From positions 62,001 to 126,000 of the forward strand of contig JAYVMW010000059.1 in the NCBI GenBank assembly GCA_043758755.1: DNA of 64,000 bases, given 5' to 3'. Position 1 is the stretch's first letter, and every line of letters starts with the position of its first letter. Shown here piece by piece: positions 19,131 through 27,341 of the stretch. Source of the DNA: Solimicrobium sp043758755. Its GTDB lineage: Bacteria > Pseudomonadota > Gammaproteobacteria > Burkholderiales > Burkholderiaceae_D. Position numbers and translations under genes: made by a program. The notes beneath the pieces are model-generated. The model was not told the DNA's origin. It saw only the letters and a list, made by a program, of their open reading frames with translations, and did no database searches.

Positions 19131-19877
19131 TTAGTTGGCCCGACCCTGATTGGCAACTGCAGCCAGAGCAGCATTGATCGCATTCTGGTTGCCAAGATAG
19201 TAGCTTTTGATCGGTTTCAGATCGGCATCAAGTTCGTAGACCAGCGGCTGGCCGTTAGGAATATTCAACCCGACGATATCTGCATCACTGATGTTGTCGA
19301 GCATTTTGATCAGGGCGCGCAAACTGTTGCCATGGGCCGAAATCAATACTCGCTGACCGGATTTGATGGCGGGTGCAATGCTGTCATTCCAGGCCGGCAG
19401 TACGCGTGCAACGGTATCCTTGAGGCATTCAGTCAGTGGAATCTGGGCCGGGTTCAGACTGGCGTAACGCGGGTCCTTGAAACTGGTGCGTTCATCGTCA
19501 ACAGCCAGTGGGGAAGGTGGCGTGTCGTAGCTGCGGCGCCACACCATAACCTGCTGTTCGCCATATTGCGCGGCAGTTTCTGCCTTGTTCAAACCTTGCA
19601 GTGCGCCGTAGTGACGTTCATTGAGGCGCCAGTCATTTTTGACAGGGATCCACATCCGGTCCATGGTGTCCAGCGTGTTCCACAGAGTGCGGATTGCACG
19701 CTTTAACACTGAAGTGTAGGCAACATCAAATTCGAATCCCAATTCTTTGAGCAGTGTTCCGGCAGAACGGGCCTCGGTGACACCTTTTTCAGTTAAATCA
19801 ACATCGGTCCAGCCGGTAAAGCGATTATCCAGATTCCAGGTGGATTCTCCATGACGCATCAAAACGAGTTTATACAT
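19131..19877 (-). CDS. gpmA: 2,3-bisphosphoglycerate-dependent phosphoglycerate mutase
   Basis: The 248-residue glycolytic enzyme interconverts 2- and 3-phosphoglycerate. The phospho-histidine motif LMRHGES lies at 7-13 (His9), LNERHYGALQG near 84-94 and the second histidine in SAHGNSLRAL near 180. It is the first gene of the minus-strand series gpmA-envC-ctp-moeB-small ORF. Confidence 0.96.
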   Translation of the reverse strand: MYKLVLMRHGESTWNLDNRFTGWTDVDLTEKGVTEARSAGTLLKELGFEFDVAYTSVLKRAIRTLWNTLDTMDRMWIPVKNDWRLNERHYGALQGLNKAETAAQYGEQQVMVWRRSYDTPPSPLAVDDERTSFKDPRYASLNPAQIPLTECLKDTVARVLPAWNDSIAPAIKSGQRVLISAHGNSLRALIKMLDNISDADIVGLNIPNGQPLVYELDADLKPIKSYYLGNQNAINAALAAVANQGRAN

Positions 19878-20029
19878 AATAGATTTCTATAAAAATAATA
19901 AAAATGAAGGGCAAAATACCGGAACGGGCGCTATTTTCTCATTGATTCTCAAAGTACGGCAGACTATTAGCACAATGTTTGTGCCTTCTATTTTATAATG
20001 CCGGGGTTAACTTTACCTATTGGAACAGT

Positions 20030-20431
20030 GTGAAATTCATTATTGATAATATCTGGCTGGTTGTTTTGGCACTTGCATCGGGTGCAGCCCTGCTGATCCC
20101 TGCCCTGCAGCGCAGTGGTGCCAAAGTATCGGTTTTACAGGCAACCCAGCTGATGAATCAGGGGAAATGTACTGTTTTAGACGTACGCAATCCTGACGAA
20201 TATGAAGCCGGACATATTAAAAACGCAAAAAATATTCCTTTGGCCGACTTATCCAAACGCCTGACTGAACTCGAAAAGCAAAAGAATTTGTCCGTCATTG
20301 CCGTGTGTGCCAAGGGAACCCGTTCAGCCACGGCAGTTGCCATGTTAACCCGGGCAGCATTTACGCAGGCAGTCAGTCTCGATGGTGGCATGGCGGCGTG
20401 GCAGGAGCAGGGTTTGCCAACGGTAAAATAA
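20030..20431 (+). CDS. Membrane-anchored rhodanese-like protein
   Basis: The start is taken as the GTG at 20030, giving 133 residues beginning VKFIIDNIWLVVLAL; an upstream ATG at 19979 would add 17 atypical residues. An N-terminal transmembrane helix is followed by a single rhodanese domain (about 35-130) with the active cysteine in VCAKGTRSA. Such proteins transfer sulfane sulfur, and the acceptor is unknown. It opens the rhodanese-grxC-secB-SH3-gpsA series. Confidence 0.85.
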   Translation: MKFIIDNIWLVVLALASGAALLIPALQRSGAKVSVLQATQLMNQGKCTVLDVRNPDEYEAGHIKNAKNIPLADLSKRLTELEKQKNLSVIAVCAKGTRSATAVAMLTRAAFTQAVSLDGGMAAWQEQGLPTVK

Positions 20432-20469
20432 TGGACATACCTTTTGTCAGGTAATTTTGGAGTTGCAAG

Positions 20470-20733
20470 ATGAGTGTGCAAGTGAAGATGTACAGTACCG
20501 CAGTTTGTCCTTATTGCATCATGGCCGAGCGGTTGTTGCAATCCCGGGGCGTTGATCATATTGAAAAAATTCGAGTCGATCTCGATCCCCAGCAGCGTGA
20601 ACTGATGATGCAGCAGACTGGTCGCCGTACCGTGCCGCAAATTTATATCGGTGAGCAGCATATAGGCGGATTCGATGATTTGAGCGTATTGGATCGAAAT
20701 GGGAAGCTGGACGAATTGTTGCATCCTGTCTGA
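20470..20733 (+). CDS. grxC: Glutaredoxin 3
   Basis: The 87-residue thioredoxin-fold protein has the dithiol active site CPYC at 13-16, the cis-Pro motif TVPQIYI and the GGFDDL glutathione-binding loop. It reduces protein disulfides and ribonucleotide reductase with glutathione in the cytosol. The placement just before secB is a common proteobacterial order. Confidence 0.95.
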   Translation: MSVQVKMYSTAVCPYCIMAERLLQSRGVDHIEKIRVDLDPQQRELMMQQTGRRTVPQIYIGEQHIGGFDDLSVLDRNGKLDELLHPV

Positions 20734-20750
20734 TAATGCAAAAAGTGTTT

Positions 20751-20911
20751 AACTAATGAAGTTGAAGCTCTTGAACCGCAGGTTTTTGACCTGCTGGTTC
20801 TTGAACTATGTAGCGTCGCCCCAACGTAGCGTTAGCTTTTAAAAGCTGTGCCAACCAAGTGCTGCCAAATACAACCAAACAAGTTTCGGCAGTTTTATAT
20901 CAACTAATGAA
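20751..20911. repeat. Direct repeat AACTAATGAA flanking a 141-base spacer segment
   Basis: The 10-mer AACTAATGAA occurs at 20751-20760 and again at 20902-20911. The segment between holds the grxC-secB hairpin and a perfect 14-base palindrome AGCTTTTAAAAGCT at 20834-20847. The flanks also share AAAGTGTTT. This could be a target duplication around a small inserted element, or chance similarity in an AT-rich spacer. No terminal inverted repeats were found. Confidence 0.35.
20773..20800 (+). repeat. Hairpin in the grxC-secB spacer
   Basis: GAACC-GCAGGT pairs with ACCTGC-T-GGTTC, an 11-bp stem with one bulged base and a 5-base loop. No T-run follows, so it is a weak terminator at best. It may be an mRNA-stabilising or REP-like hairpin between grxC and secB. 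Confidence 0.45.
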
Positions 20912-20919
20912 AGTGTTTC

Positions 20920-21414
20920 ATGTCAGAAGAAAATCAGCAGCCCATATTCCAGATTCAACGCGTATATCTGAAGGATTTATCCTTGGAGCAGCCAAATTCA
21001 CCTGCAATCTTCCTGGAGCAGGAAGCGCCAACGATTGAAATAGCTGTTGATGTTGCCGCTCAGCCTTTGTCCGAAGGGTTGTTTGAGTCGACTGTTACGG
21101 TCACAGTAACCGCCAAAATAAAGGATAAAGTGGCATTTCTGGTGGAAGGCAAACAGGCCGGAATTTTCGAGGCACGCAATATTCCTGAAAACCAGTTGGG
21201 CCCATTGCTTGGAATTGGCTGCCCGAATATCGTATATCCGTACTTGCGTTCCAACATTGCTGACGTCATTACCCGTGCCGGATTCCCTCCGATCCATCTG
21301 TCTGAAATCAATTTCGAATTATTCTTCCAGCAACGCATGCAGGCAGCTGCAGCTCTGGAAAATCAGACACAGGTTGCCGGTGATGCAGCCGCACCTTCAA
21401 CATTGGCGCATTAA
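20920..21414 (+). CDS. secB: Protein-export chaperone SecB
   Basis: The 164-residue tetrameric chaperone keeps preproteins unfolded and delivers them to SecA. The sequence shows the family core FQIQRVYLKDLSLEQP at the start, the AFLVEGKQAGIF strand, and the conserved CPNIVYPYLR plus GFPPIHLSEINF region. Its neighbours grxC and gpsA match the usual order. Confidence 0.96.
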   Translation: MSEENQQPIFQIQRVYLKDLSLEQPNSPAIFLEQEAPTIEIAVDVAAQPLSEGLFESTVTVTVTAKIKDKVAFLVEGKQAGIFEARNIPENQLGPLLGIGCPNIVYPYLRSNIADVITRAGFPPIHLSEINFELFFQQRMQAAAALENQTQVAGDAAAPSTLAH

Positions 21415-21464
21415 TCATCGCGGCTTTCCCAAAAGCGCAGGTCCGTCAGTTATGGAGAAGCAGT

Positions 21465-21914
21465 ATGAAATTGGTGTATAGCCTCATTATCCTGTCACTG
21501 GCAACCTGCGCCATGGCGAATTCTGCGATTGCCGCAGAGTTCAAAAATATCGGCGCCGGGCCGGTCATCATGTATGACGCGCCTTCGGTGCGCGGTCAAA
21601 AGCTGTACATTGCACCACACGGCATGCCTGTGGAAGTGGTCATCAATTATGGGGCCTGGAGCCGGGTAAGAGATTTTGCCGGTGATCTGTCCTGGATCGA
21701 ATCAAGACAATTATCAGATCGTAAAAATATCGTTGTACGCAATCTCAGTGCAAAAGTTCGTCAAAATGCAGATGAATCCGCCGACGTGATTTTCACTGCG
21801 GACAAAGGCGTTTTGCTGGAAGTCATTGATACGGTCATCCCCGGTTGGGTCAAGGTAAAGCACGCCGATGGCGCCAGCGGATTTGTCAGAACCGGTGATG
21901 TCTGGGGTGTTTGA
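21465..21914 (+). CDS. Secreted tandem SH3-domain protein
   Basis: The 149 residues begin with a signal peptide (about 1-23, ending AIAAE). Two bacterial SH3-like (SH3_3) modules follow at about 28-82 and 86-147; the second contains VVRNLSAKVRQNADESADV. Such domains usually bind peptidoglycan or proteins in the periplasm. It lies between secB and gpsA with gaps of about 50 bases and is likely part of that transcript. Confidence 0.85.
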   Translation: MKLVYSLIILSLATCAMANSAIAAEFKNIGAGPVIMYDAPSVRGQKLYIAPHGMPVEVVINYGAWSRVRDFAGDLSWIESRQLSDRKNIVVRNLSAKVRQNADESADVIFTADKGVLLEVIDTVIPGWVKVKHADGASGFVRTGDVWGV

Positions 21915-21959
21915 TTCCGGTTTTTTTGCGTAATTCCACATCACTTCTATATCTAATTC

Positions 21960-22946
21960 ATGAATATCTCCATCTTAGGCGCAGGTACCTGGGGAACGGC
22001 GTTGGCGCTGTCGCTGACCGGACGCCATCAGGTTACGTTATGGGGCCGTAATGCGCAGGTGATGAATGACGCAGCACTGTCTCGTTTGCATCAGGGTTTT
22101 GACCTCAATGCCGACCTGACGATCACTTCGGACCTTGAACAGGCCGTCATCCATGTGCAAGCTCCGGGCAGTTTGTTGATTGTTGCCACTTCGGTGGCGG
22201 GATTGCGTCCACTTTCGCAGCAGTTAAGAGTTCTTTCGATACCGAATCTGATCTGGTTGTGCAAAGGACTGGAGCAGGAAACCCGGTACCTGCCGCATCA
22301 GATCGTGCAGCAGGAATTGGGATTGCTTGTGCCCTGTGGCGCGCTGTCCGGCCCGTCGTTTGCGCAGGAAGTGGCATTCGGCCTGCCTTGTGCATTGACA
22401 GTCGCAACCCAGTTTCCAGAATTATCCGAACTGGTTGTCAATGCGATACACAGCTCATCCATCCGGGTGTATTCGAGTGACGACCTGGTCGGTGTAGAAC
22501 TGGGTGGCGCAGTCAAAAATGTTCTGGCCATCGCAACCGGTATCGCTGACGGGATGGGTCTTGGGTTAAATGCCCGGGCCGCCCTGATTACACGCGGTCT
22601 GGCAGAAATGTCGCGTCTGGGTCAGGCAATGGGCGGCAGGCTGGAAACGTTTATGGGTTTGACTGGCGTGGGAGATTTGATTCTGACCTGTACCGGTGAT
22701 CTGTCGCGCAATCGCCGGGTCGGTCTTTCGCTGGCGCAGGGCAAACAACTCGCGCAAATCATCAAAGAACTCGGACATGTGGCTGAAGGTGTCCGGTGCG
22801 CTTCTGCGGTGCAGATTTTGAGTAGTGAACTGCAGGTTGACATGCCCATTTCGAATGCTGTGGCTGACGTGCTGTTCAAAGGCGTCAGTCCGGCGCAGAT
22901 GGTAAAAAATCTGCTGGCCAGAGACGCCAAGGTCGAAACGCAATAA
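21960..22946 (+). CDS. gpsA: Glycerol-3-phosphate dehydrogenase [NAD(P)+]
   Basis: The 328-residue enzyme makes sn-glycerol-3-phosphate for phospholipids. The Rossmann motif GAGTWGTALAL lies at 7-17 and the catalytic lysine in GGAVKNVLAIATGIADG near 184. The C-terminal helical domain includes TGVGDLILTCTG. It is followed by a terminator shared with hslU. Confidence 0.95.
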   Translation: MNISILGAGTWGTALALSLTGRHQVTLWGRNAQVMNDAALSRLHQGFDLNADLTITSDLEQAVIHVQAPGSLLIVATSVAGLRPLSQQLRVLSIPNLIWLCKGLEQETRYLPHQIVQQELGLLVPCGALSGPSFAQEVAFGLPCALTVATQFPELSELVVNAIHSSSIRVYSSDDLVGVELGGAVKNVLAIATGIADGMGLGLNARAALITRGLAEMSRLGQAMGGRLETFMGLTGVGDLILTCTGDLSRNRRVGLSLAQGKQLAQIIKELGHVAEGVRCASAVQILSSELQVDMPISNAVADVLFKGVSPAQMVKNLLARDAKVETQ

Positions 22947-22978
22947 TCAGTACCGTAACAGGCCTGGCAATAAAGATG

Positions 22979-23015
22979 AAAAAAGGGTTTCCGTAAAATC
23001 GGAAACCTTTTTTTT
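22979..23015. terminator. Bidirectional terminator between gpsA and hslU
   Basis: A-run, GGTTTCCG, a six-base loop, CGGAAACC and an eight-T run form a symmetric hairpin. It lies between the convergent ends of gpsA (+) and hslU (-) and can serve both; its right side touches the hslU stop at 23014. Confidence 0.9.
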
Positions 23016-24351
23016 ACAGTACGTAGCGCGACAGATCTTCGTTGACAGACAGCGCGCCCAATCGGTTCTGCACATATTCATCATCAATTTCGATGACTTC
23101 ACCGCTGTTTTTATTGGCGTCAAATGAAATCTCTTCCAACAATTTTTCCATGACGGTATATAAACGCCGTGCACCGATGTTTTCCGTGGTTTCGTTGACC
23201 GAAAAGGCTATTTCGGCCAGCTTTTTGATGCCACTTACACTGAAAACAATCTTGACGCTTTCGGTGGCGAGCAATGCCTCGTATTGCTTGGTCAGGCACG
23301 CATCGGTACCGGTCAATATGCACTCAAAGTCTGCAATGGACAAGGATTCCAGTTCGACGCGGATTGGAAAGCGCCCCTGCAGCTCAGGAATCAGATCAGA
23401 AGGTTTGGCAAGATGGAAGGCACCTGAGGCGATGAACAGAATATGATCAGTCTTGATCATACCGTACTTGGAGTTGATGGTAGTTCCTTCCACCAGCGGC
23501 AATAAATCGCGCTGCACGCCGGCGCGTGAAACTTCAGCGCCACCGGATTCGGAGCGACTGGCTATTTTGTCGATCTCGTCGAGGAAGACGATGCCGTTCT
23601 GTTCCACGCTTTGTATGGCCTTTTGCCGGATCTCATCTTCATTGAGCAATTTTGCAGCTTCTTCATCGATTAAAAATTTCAGGGCTTCCTGGACCCGCAG
23701 CTTGCGATTTTTTTTGCGCGATCCACCGACTCCGGAAAACATGGATTTAATCTGTTCGGTCATTTCTTCCATGCCGGGTGGTGCCATAATTTCCATTTGA
23801 GGCGCAGCGTCCGCAACTTCAATTTCAATTTCGCTTTCATCGAGCGAACCTTCACGCAGTCGTTTGCGCAAAGTCTGGCGTGCAACAGATTCTGGCGTGC
23901 CTTCATGTGAATGAAAACCCAGATCGCGGGACGGGGGCACCAGTACATCAAGTATCCGGTCTTCAGCAGCATCCTCGGCACGCGACCTGACTTTTTTGAT
24001 TTCGGCAGCGCGGGTCTGTTTCACACCGATTTCAACCAGATCCCGAATAATGGTATCGACATCGCGCCCGACATAGCCGACTTCGGTAAATTTGGTTGCC
24101 TCAATTTTGATGAACGGCGCATCGGCCAATTTGGCCAGGCGGCGCGCAATTTCGGTCTTGCCAACCCCGGTCGGTCCGATCATCAGAATATTTTTCGGAG
24201 TGATCTCGCTGCGCAGCGGTTCATCAACCTGCTGGCGTCGCCATCTGTTGCGCAGTGCAATTGCAACAGCACGTTTGGCATTGGTTTGACCAACGACATG
24301 TTTGTCCAGTTCAGAGACAATTTCCAGTGGTGTCATGCTCATATTGCTCAT
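23014..24351 (-). CDS. hslU: HslU, ATPase subunit of the HslVU protease
   Basis: With the start at 24351 (MSNMSMTPLEIV) the product has 445 residues, standard for HslU. An in-frame ATG at 24399 would overlap hslV and add 16 atypical residues. The Walker A is GPTGVGKTE near 45-53, Walker B is GIVFLDEID near 240-250, and the family-specific I domain lies between them. HslU unfolds substrates for the HslV chamber. Its ATG lies two bases after the hslV stop. Confidence 0.96.
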   Translation of the reverse strand: MSNMSMTPLEIVSELDKHVVGQTNAKRAVAIALRNRWRRQQVDEPLRSEITPKNILMIGPTGVGKTEIARRLAKLADAPFIKIEATKFTEVGYVGRDVDTIIRDLVEIGVKQTRAAEIKKVRSRAEDAAEDRILDVLVPPSRDLGFHSHEGTPESVARQTLRKRLREGSLDESEIEIEVADAAPQMEIMAPPGMEEMTEQIKSMFSGVGGSRKKNRKLRVQEALKFLIDEEAAKLLNEDEIRQKAIQSVEQNGIVFLDEIDKIASRSESGGAEVSRAGVQRDLLPLVEGTTINSKYGMIKTDHILFIASGAFHLAKPSDLIPELQGRFPIRVELESLSIADFECILTGTDACLTKQYEALLATESVKIVFSVSGIKKLAEIAFSVNETTENIGARRLYTVMEKLLEEISFDANKNSGEVIEIDDEYVQNRLGALSVNEDLSRYVL

Positions 24352-24353
24352 GG

Positions 24354-24890
24354 TTATTCCAGGGTTTCGATGGTGTGAGACATATTGGTGTAGATGCACA
24401 GTTCGGCAGCAATGGTGAGTGACTTCTTGATGATTTCCATTGGCGTCAGTGTCGTGTTCTCCTGAAGGGCCTTGGCGGCCGATTGGGCAAAAGTCCCGCC
24501 GGAACCGATTGCACCGATACCATCTTCGGGTTCGAGGACATCGCCATTACCGGTAATCACCAAAGTCGTATCACGGTCGGCTACCAGCAGCATTGCTTCC
24601 AGGCGGCGCAGCATGCGGTCGGTACGCCAGTCTTTGGCCAGTTCTACTGAAGCACGCATCAGATTGCCCTGATGCTTTTCCAGCTTTGCTTCGAAACGTT
24701 CAATGAGGGTAAATGCATCCGCAGTGCCGCCCGCAAATCCGGCCAGAACCTTGCCGTGATAGAGTTTGCGCACTTTTCTGGCGGTGCCTTTCATGACGAT
24801 GTTACCGAGCGTGACCAGACCGTCGCCGCCCAGCGCAACGCTGGTGCCACGTCGGACAGACAATATTGTTGTGCCGTGGAATTGATCCAT
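24354..24890 (-). CDS. hslV: HslV, peptidase subunit of the HslVU protease
   Basis: The 178-residue threonine peptidase has the catalytic Thr in FHGTTILSVRR near the N-terminus; processing would expose TTILSV. The core includes LGGDGLVTLGN and VLAGFAGGTADAFTL, both typical. It is the upstream gene of the hslVU operon, behind a sigma32-like promoter at 24977-25005. Confidence 0.96.
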   Translation of the reverse strand: MDQFHGTTILSVRRGTSVALGGDGLVTLGNIVMKGTARKVRKLYHGKVLAGFAGGTADAFTLIERFEAKLEKHQGNLMRASVELAKDWRTDRMLRRLEAMLLVADRDTTLVITGNGDVLEPEDGIGAIGSGGTFAQSAAKALQENTTLTPMEIIKKSLTIAAELCIYTNMSHTIETLE

Positions 24891-24976
24891 AGAGTCCTTT
24901 AATTGTTTTTCAAAAATTCAATTAATCGAGGAAATGAAGGAAGTTAATTGAATGGGTCAAATAAGTGATCGGGAGC

Positions 24977-25005
24977 ATCTTGGGGCAGTGCAGAACATTT
25001 ACAAG
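24977..25005 (-). promoter_or_regulatory. Candidate sigma32 (heat-shock) promoter of hslVU
   Basis: Read on the minus strand, CTTGTAA (25005-24999) is followed after 13 bases by CCCCAAGAT (24985-24977). The RpoH consensus is CTTGAA, then 13-15 bases, then CCCCATNT. The match is close at both boxes with correct spacing, and hslVU is a classical heat-shock operon. The predicted leader to the hslV ATG is about 80 bases. Confidence 0.55.
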
Positions 25006-25051
25006 CCGGAATCCGCTACTGATTCAGCTTTTTGTATCGCATAAATGCAGA

Positions 25052-26470
25052 TTACCGTTTTCGAGGGAAAATTACAGCAATATTTTTAAATCCCATTGCA
25101 TTGAGCAACGCGATCACCAGATGATTGACATCGTGGAATTCGATTGAGACATTTAACTGTTTGGAAAGTGGTACCAGACCGCTCAATAGTTGTCCGCAGG
25201 AACTGAAGTCGATGCGATCCAGCTGAGAGCAATCGAGCTGTACCGAGTGGTGATCAGTCGCAAACCGCGAAATTTTTTCGATCAGCTCGGTCGTATTTCC
25301 ATCGATCACTTTGGGTAATAAGAACCGGTCAGCTTCGACAAATTCGATCGATATCCCGACTGAAGGTGCGGTTGATTTGTTTTTTGGTGCTTCAAATGAA
25401 GGTGGAGAAACTTCATAAGTGATGCAATAGTCGATGCTTGCTTCTTCAAATCCAGATTCATCATTAACCAACTGCAATAATTCCAGCAGCAATAACCACG
25501 GGGCATCGCTCTCATCTTTTCTGCCAACTGCAATCAGGGGCCGAATAAATTTCATCAGGTCATGCGCGCCAACCACAGTCAATTCCTGTTTGACCTTTTT
25601 CAAAAGCTGGAAGCCTCTGAGCAATTGCTCGCAACCAGCAACATCCAGTTCTGCAATCCGGACAAATTCAAGGCGCAACTGGTCGTGTTGCTTGGCAAGA
25701 GCCTGAAGTTTATCAATCTGTTTGCTGATCTGGCCGTTGAGTTTTCCTGAAAATGACACGCCAGGGACAAAGCTTTTTGGTTCTTTTGCCGGGACCATCT
25801 GGCTTTTTGCATCTTTCCAGATTGGTGCTGAAATTTCCAGTTTGCTGACGTAATCGAGACTTAACTGGTCAAACTTGATTTGATTGTTGGTGATCTGGTA
25901 CAGGTCGAACAGCATCAACCAGGCCGATGGGTTTAATGCATTGTAGCTTTCGTTCTGGATCAGATTTTGCAGTATCAGCTCGGTCGCTTCGACCTGCTCA
26001 CTGGCAAAGAGAATGGCGGCTTCTTCCAGAGCCGGGATATTTTCAGTGGCCGCAATAGCCGCCCGGTCTTCACCATTCGGATTGAGTAAAAAGTCGGTGA
26101 CGGCAGCACTTAAGGGCAGAGTGGTTTCGAAGCGTTCGCTGTCTTTTAAATCAATGGTCTGTTTAATCTCTTCATCGTCATCAAACAGACTTGCGTTGGC
26201 ATCGAGTTGCTCTGACGGAGTTGAATGGGAGCCAGTCTGCGCATCGAACTTTCTGTTGAGGATGTCTCTCGACATTTCATACTCAATGGCATCGATCTTG
26301 CGTTCTGTAGCTCGGGCAATATGGCGCTGCGCCATGACGGAATTGGCGAATTCGGCACTGGTGTTTTGGGTTAGTCCAGACGTAGTGGTAGGCTCATCAT
26401 TTGCAGATTTTTGACTGTCCGCAGATGATTTGTTACTTCCATTTTTTTTGCTGAATATCTTAAAAATCAC
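25052..26470 (-). CDS. STAS-domain protein, MlaB-like, with long N-terminal region
   Basis: The 472-residue protein has no signal peptide. Residues about 1-140 are polar and low in complexity. A first STAS-like segment lies at about 230-320 (GVSFSGKLNG ... AELDVAGCEQLL) and a second at the C-terminus (about 375-470, LDCSQLDRIDFSSCGQLL). STAS domains bind nucleotides or regulate partners by phosphorylation. Both copies are of the MlaB/NTP-binding type and lack an obvious SpoIIAA-style DS phosphosite. The gene stands alone between hslV and dksA, and I cannot name its partner. Confidence 0.75.
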   Translation of the reverse strand: MIFKIFSKKNGSNKSSADSQKSANDEPTTTSGLTQNTSAEFANSVMAQRHIARATERKIDAIEYEMSRDILNRKFDAQTGSHSTPSEQLDANASLFDDDEEIKQTIDLKDSERFETTLPLSAAVTDFLLNPNGEDRAAIAATENIPALEEAAILFASEQVEATELILQNLIQNESYNALNPSAWLMLFDLYQITNNQIKFDQLSLDYVSKLEISAPIWKDAKSQMVPAKEPKSFVPGVSFSGKLNGQISKQIDKLQALAKQHDQLRLEFVRIAELDVAGCEQLLRGFQLLKKVKQELTVVGAHDLMKFIRPLIAVGRKDESDAPWLLLLELLQLVNDESGFEEASIDYCITYEVSPPSFEAPKNKSTAPSVGISIEFVEADRFLLPKVIDGNTTELIEKISRFATDHHSVQLDCSQLDRIDFSSCGQLLSGLVPLSKQLNVSIEFHDVNHLVIALLNAMGFKNIAVIFPRKR

Positions 26471-26716
26471 TGCTGTATTCCTGCGTAATATGGAATTGAC
26501 GTAAATATGTTCACAACAAAGAATTGGCTACAGGCATTTAGACAAATCAGTATATTCGATTTAATAAGTTTAGAACTACGCAAGTTAAGATTTTTGCTGT
26601 TTTGTTGAATATTTGCCAGTATTAAATTTACATTTTTACGCCGACACTGAGCTATTCATCGGTATTTTTATAAAAAAAGCCCACTCAACGAGATCAAAAA
26701 ATACACATTGCGAGAT

Positions 26717-26756
26717 AAAAAAAGGTAGCGTATCAATTGATAAGCTACCTTTTTTT
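26717..26756 (-). terminator. Terminator downstream of dksA
   Basis: Seven A, GGTAGC, a self-complementary inner core TATCAATTGATA, GCTACC and seven T form an almost perfect 40-base palindrome just past the dksA stop at 26783. It works in either direction. The rest of the 312-base gap (26471-26716) is AT-rich and shows no gene; it should contain the promoter of the STAS gene. Confidence 0.9.
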
Positions 26757-26782
26757 GATACTGATTGAAGTGCAACGGGTGA

Positions 26783-27238
26783 TCAGTCGCCGTACAGTTT
26801 TTGCTTCAATTCGCGTCGTTGTTGCGCTTCCAGTGACAGATTGGCAGTTGGTCGCGCCAACAGGCGAGCAATGCCTATGGGTTCACCGGTTTCTTCACAC
26901 CAGCCGTATTCGCCGGAATCAATCAGGGCGATCGATTGTTGAACCTTTTTGAGCAACTTGCGTTCACGGTCGCGGGTGCGCAATTCAAGGGCATGTTCTT
27001 CCTCGATGGTGGCGCGATCAGCGGGGTCGGGAACCAGAACTGTTTCACGCAGATGCTCAGTTGTTTCATCCGCGTTTTTTAACAAATCTTTTTCCAATTG
27101 CTGCAAACGTGCTTTGAAAAAAGCCAGCTGTGCTTCGTTCATGTAATCTTTGTCGCCCATCGACAGAAGTTCTTCTTCCGTGAGCAGACCTGATTTTTTG
27201 CTGATTGCCGCGCTTGTTTTGGTAGTTTTAGTTGCCAC
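26783..27238 (-). CDS. dksA: RNA polymerase-binding transcription factor DksA, cysteine-poor type
   Basis: DksA enters the polymerase secondary channel and, with ppGpp, controls rRNA and amino-acid promoters. The coiled-coil tip DPADRA (DxxDxA) is intact. The globular domain ends YGWCEETGEPIGIARLLARPT; of the four zinc cysteines only the first remains and the others align with Thr, Ser and Ala. The start is set at the GTG 27238 (VATKTTKTS), giving about 151 residues; an upstream ATG at 27283 adds 15 atypical residues. The COG0523 metal chaperone gene lies upstream. Confidence 0.9.
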   Translation of the reverse strand: MATKTTKTSAAISKKSGLLTEEELLSMGDKDYMNEAQLAFFKARLQQLEKDLLKNADETTEHLRETVLVPDPADRATIEEEHALELRTRDRERKLLKKVQQSIALIDSGEYGWCEETGEPIGIARLLARPTANLSLEAQQRRELKQKLYGD

Positions 27239-27341
27239 TTCGCATACTCTCGATACGACAGATTTATATACATGACCAGCCACTGCTGGCTGATCGACCT
27301 GGCTGATATTGAATTGTTCTCAATTTCAGTAACCTGCTAGT

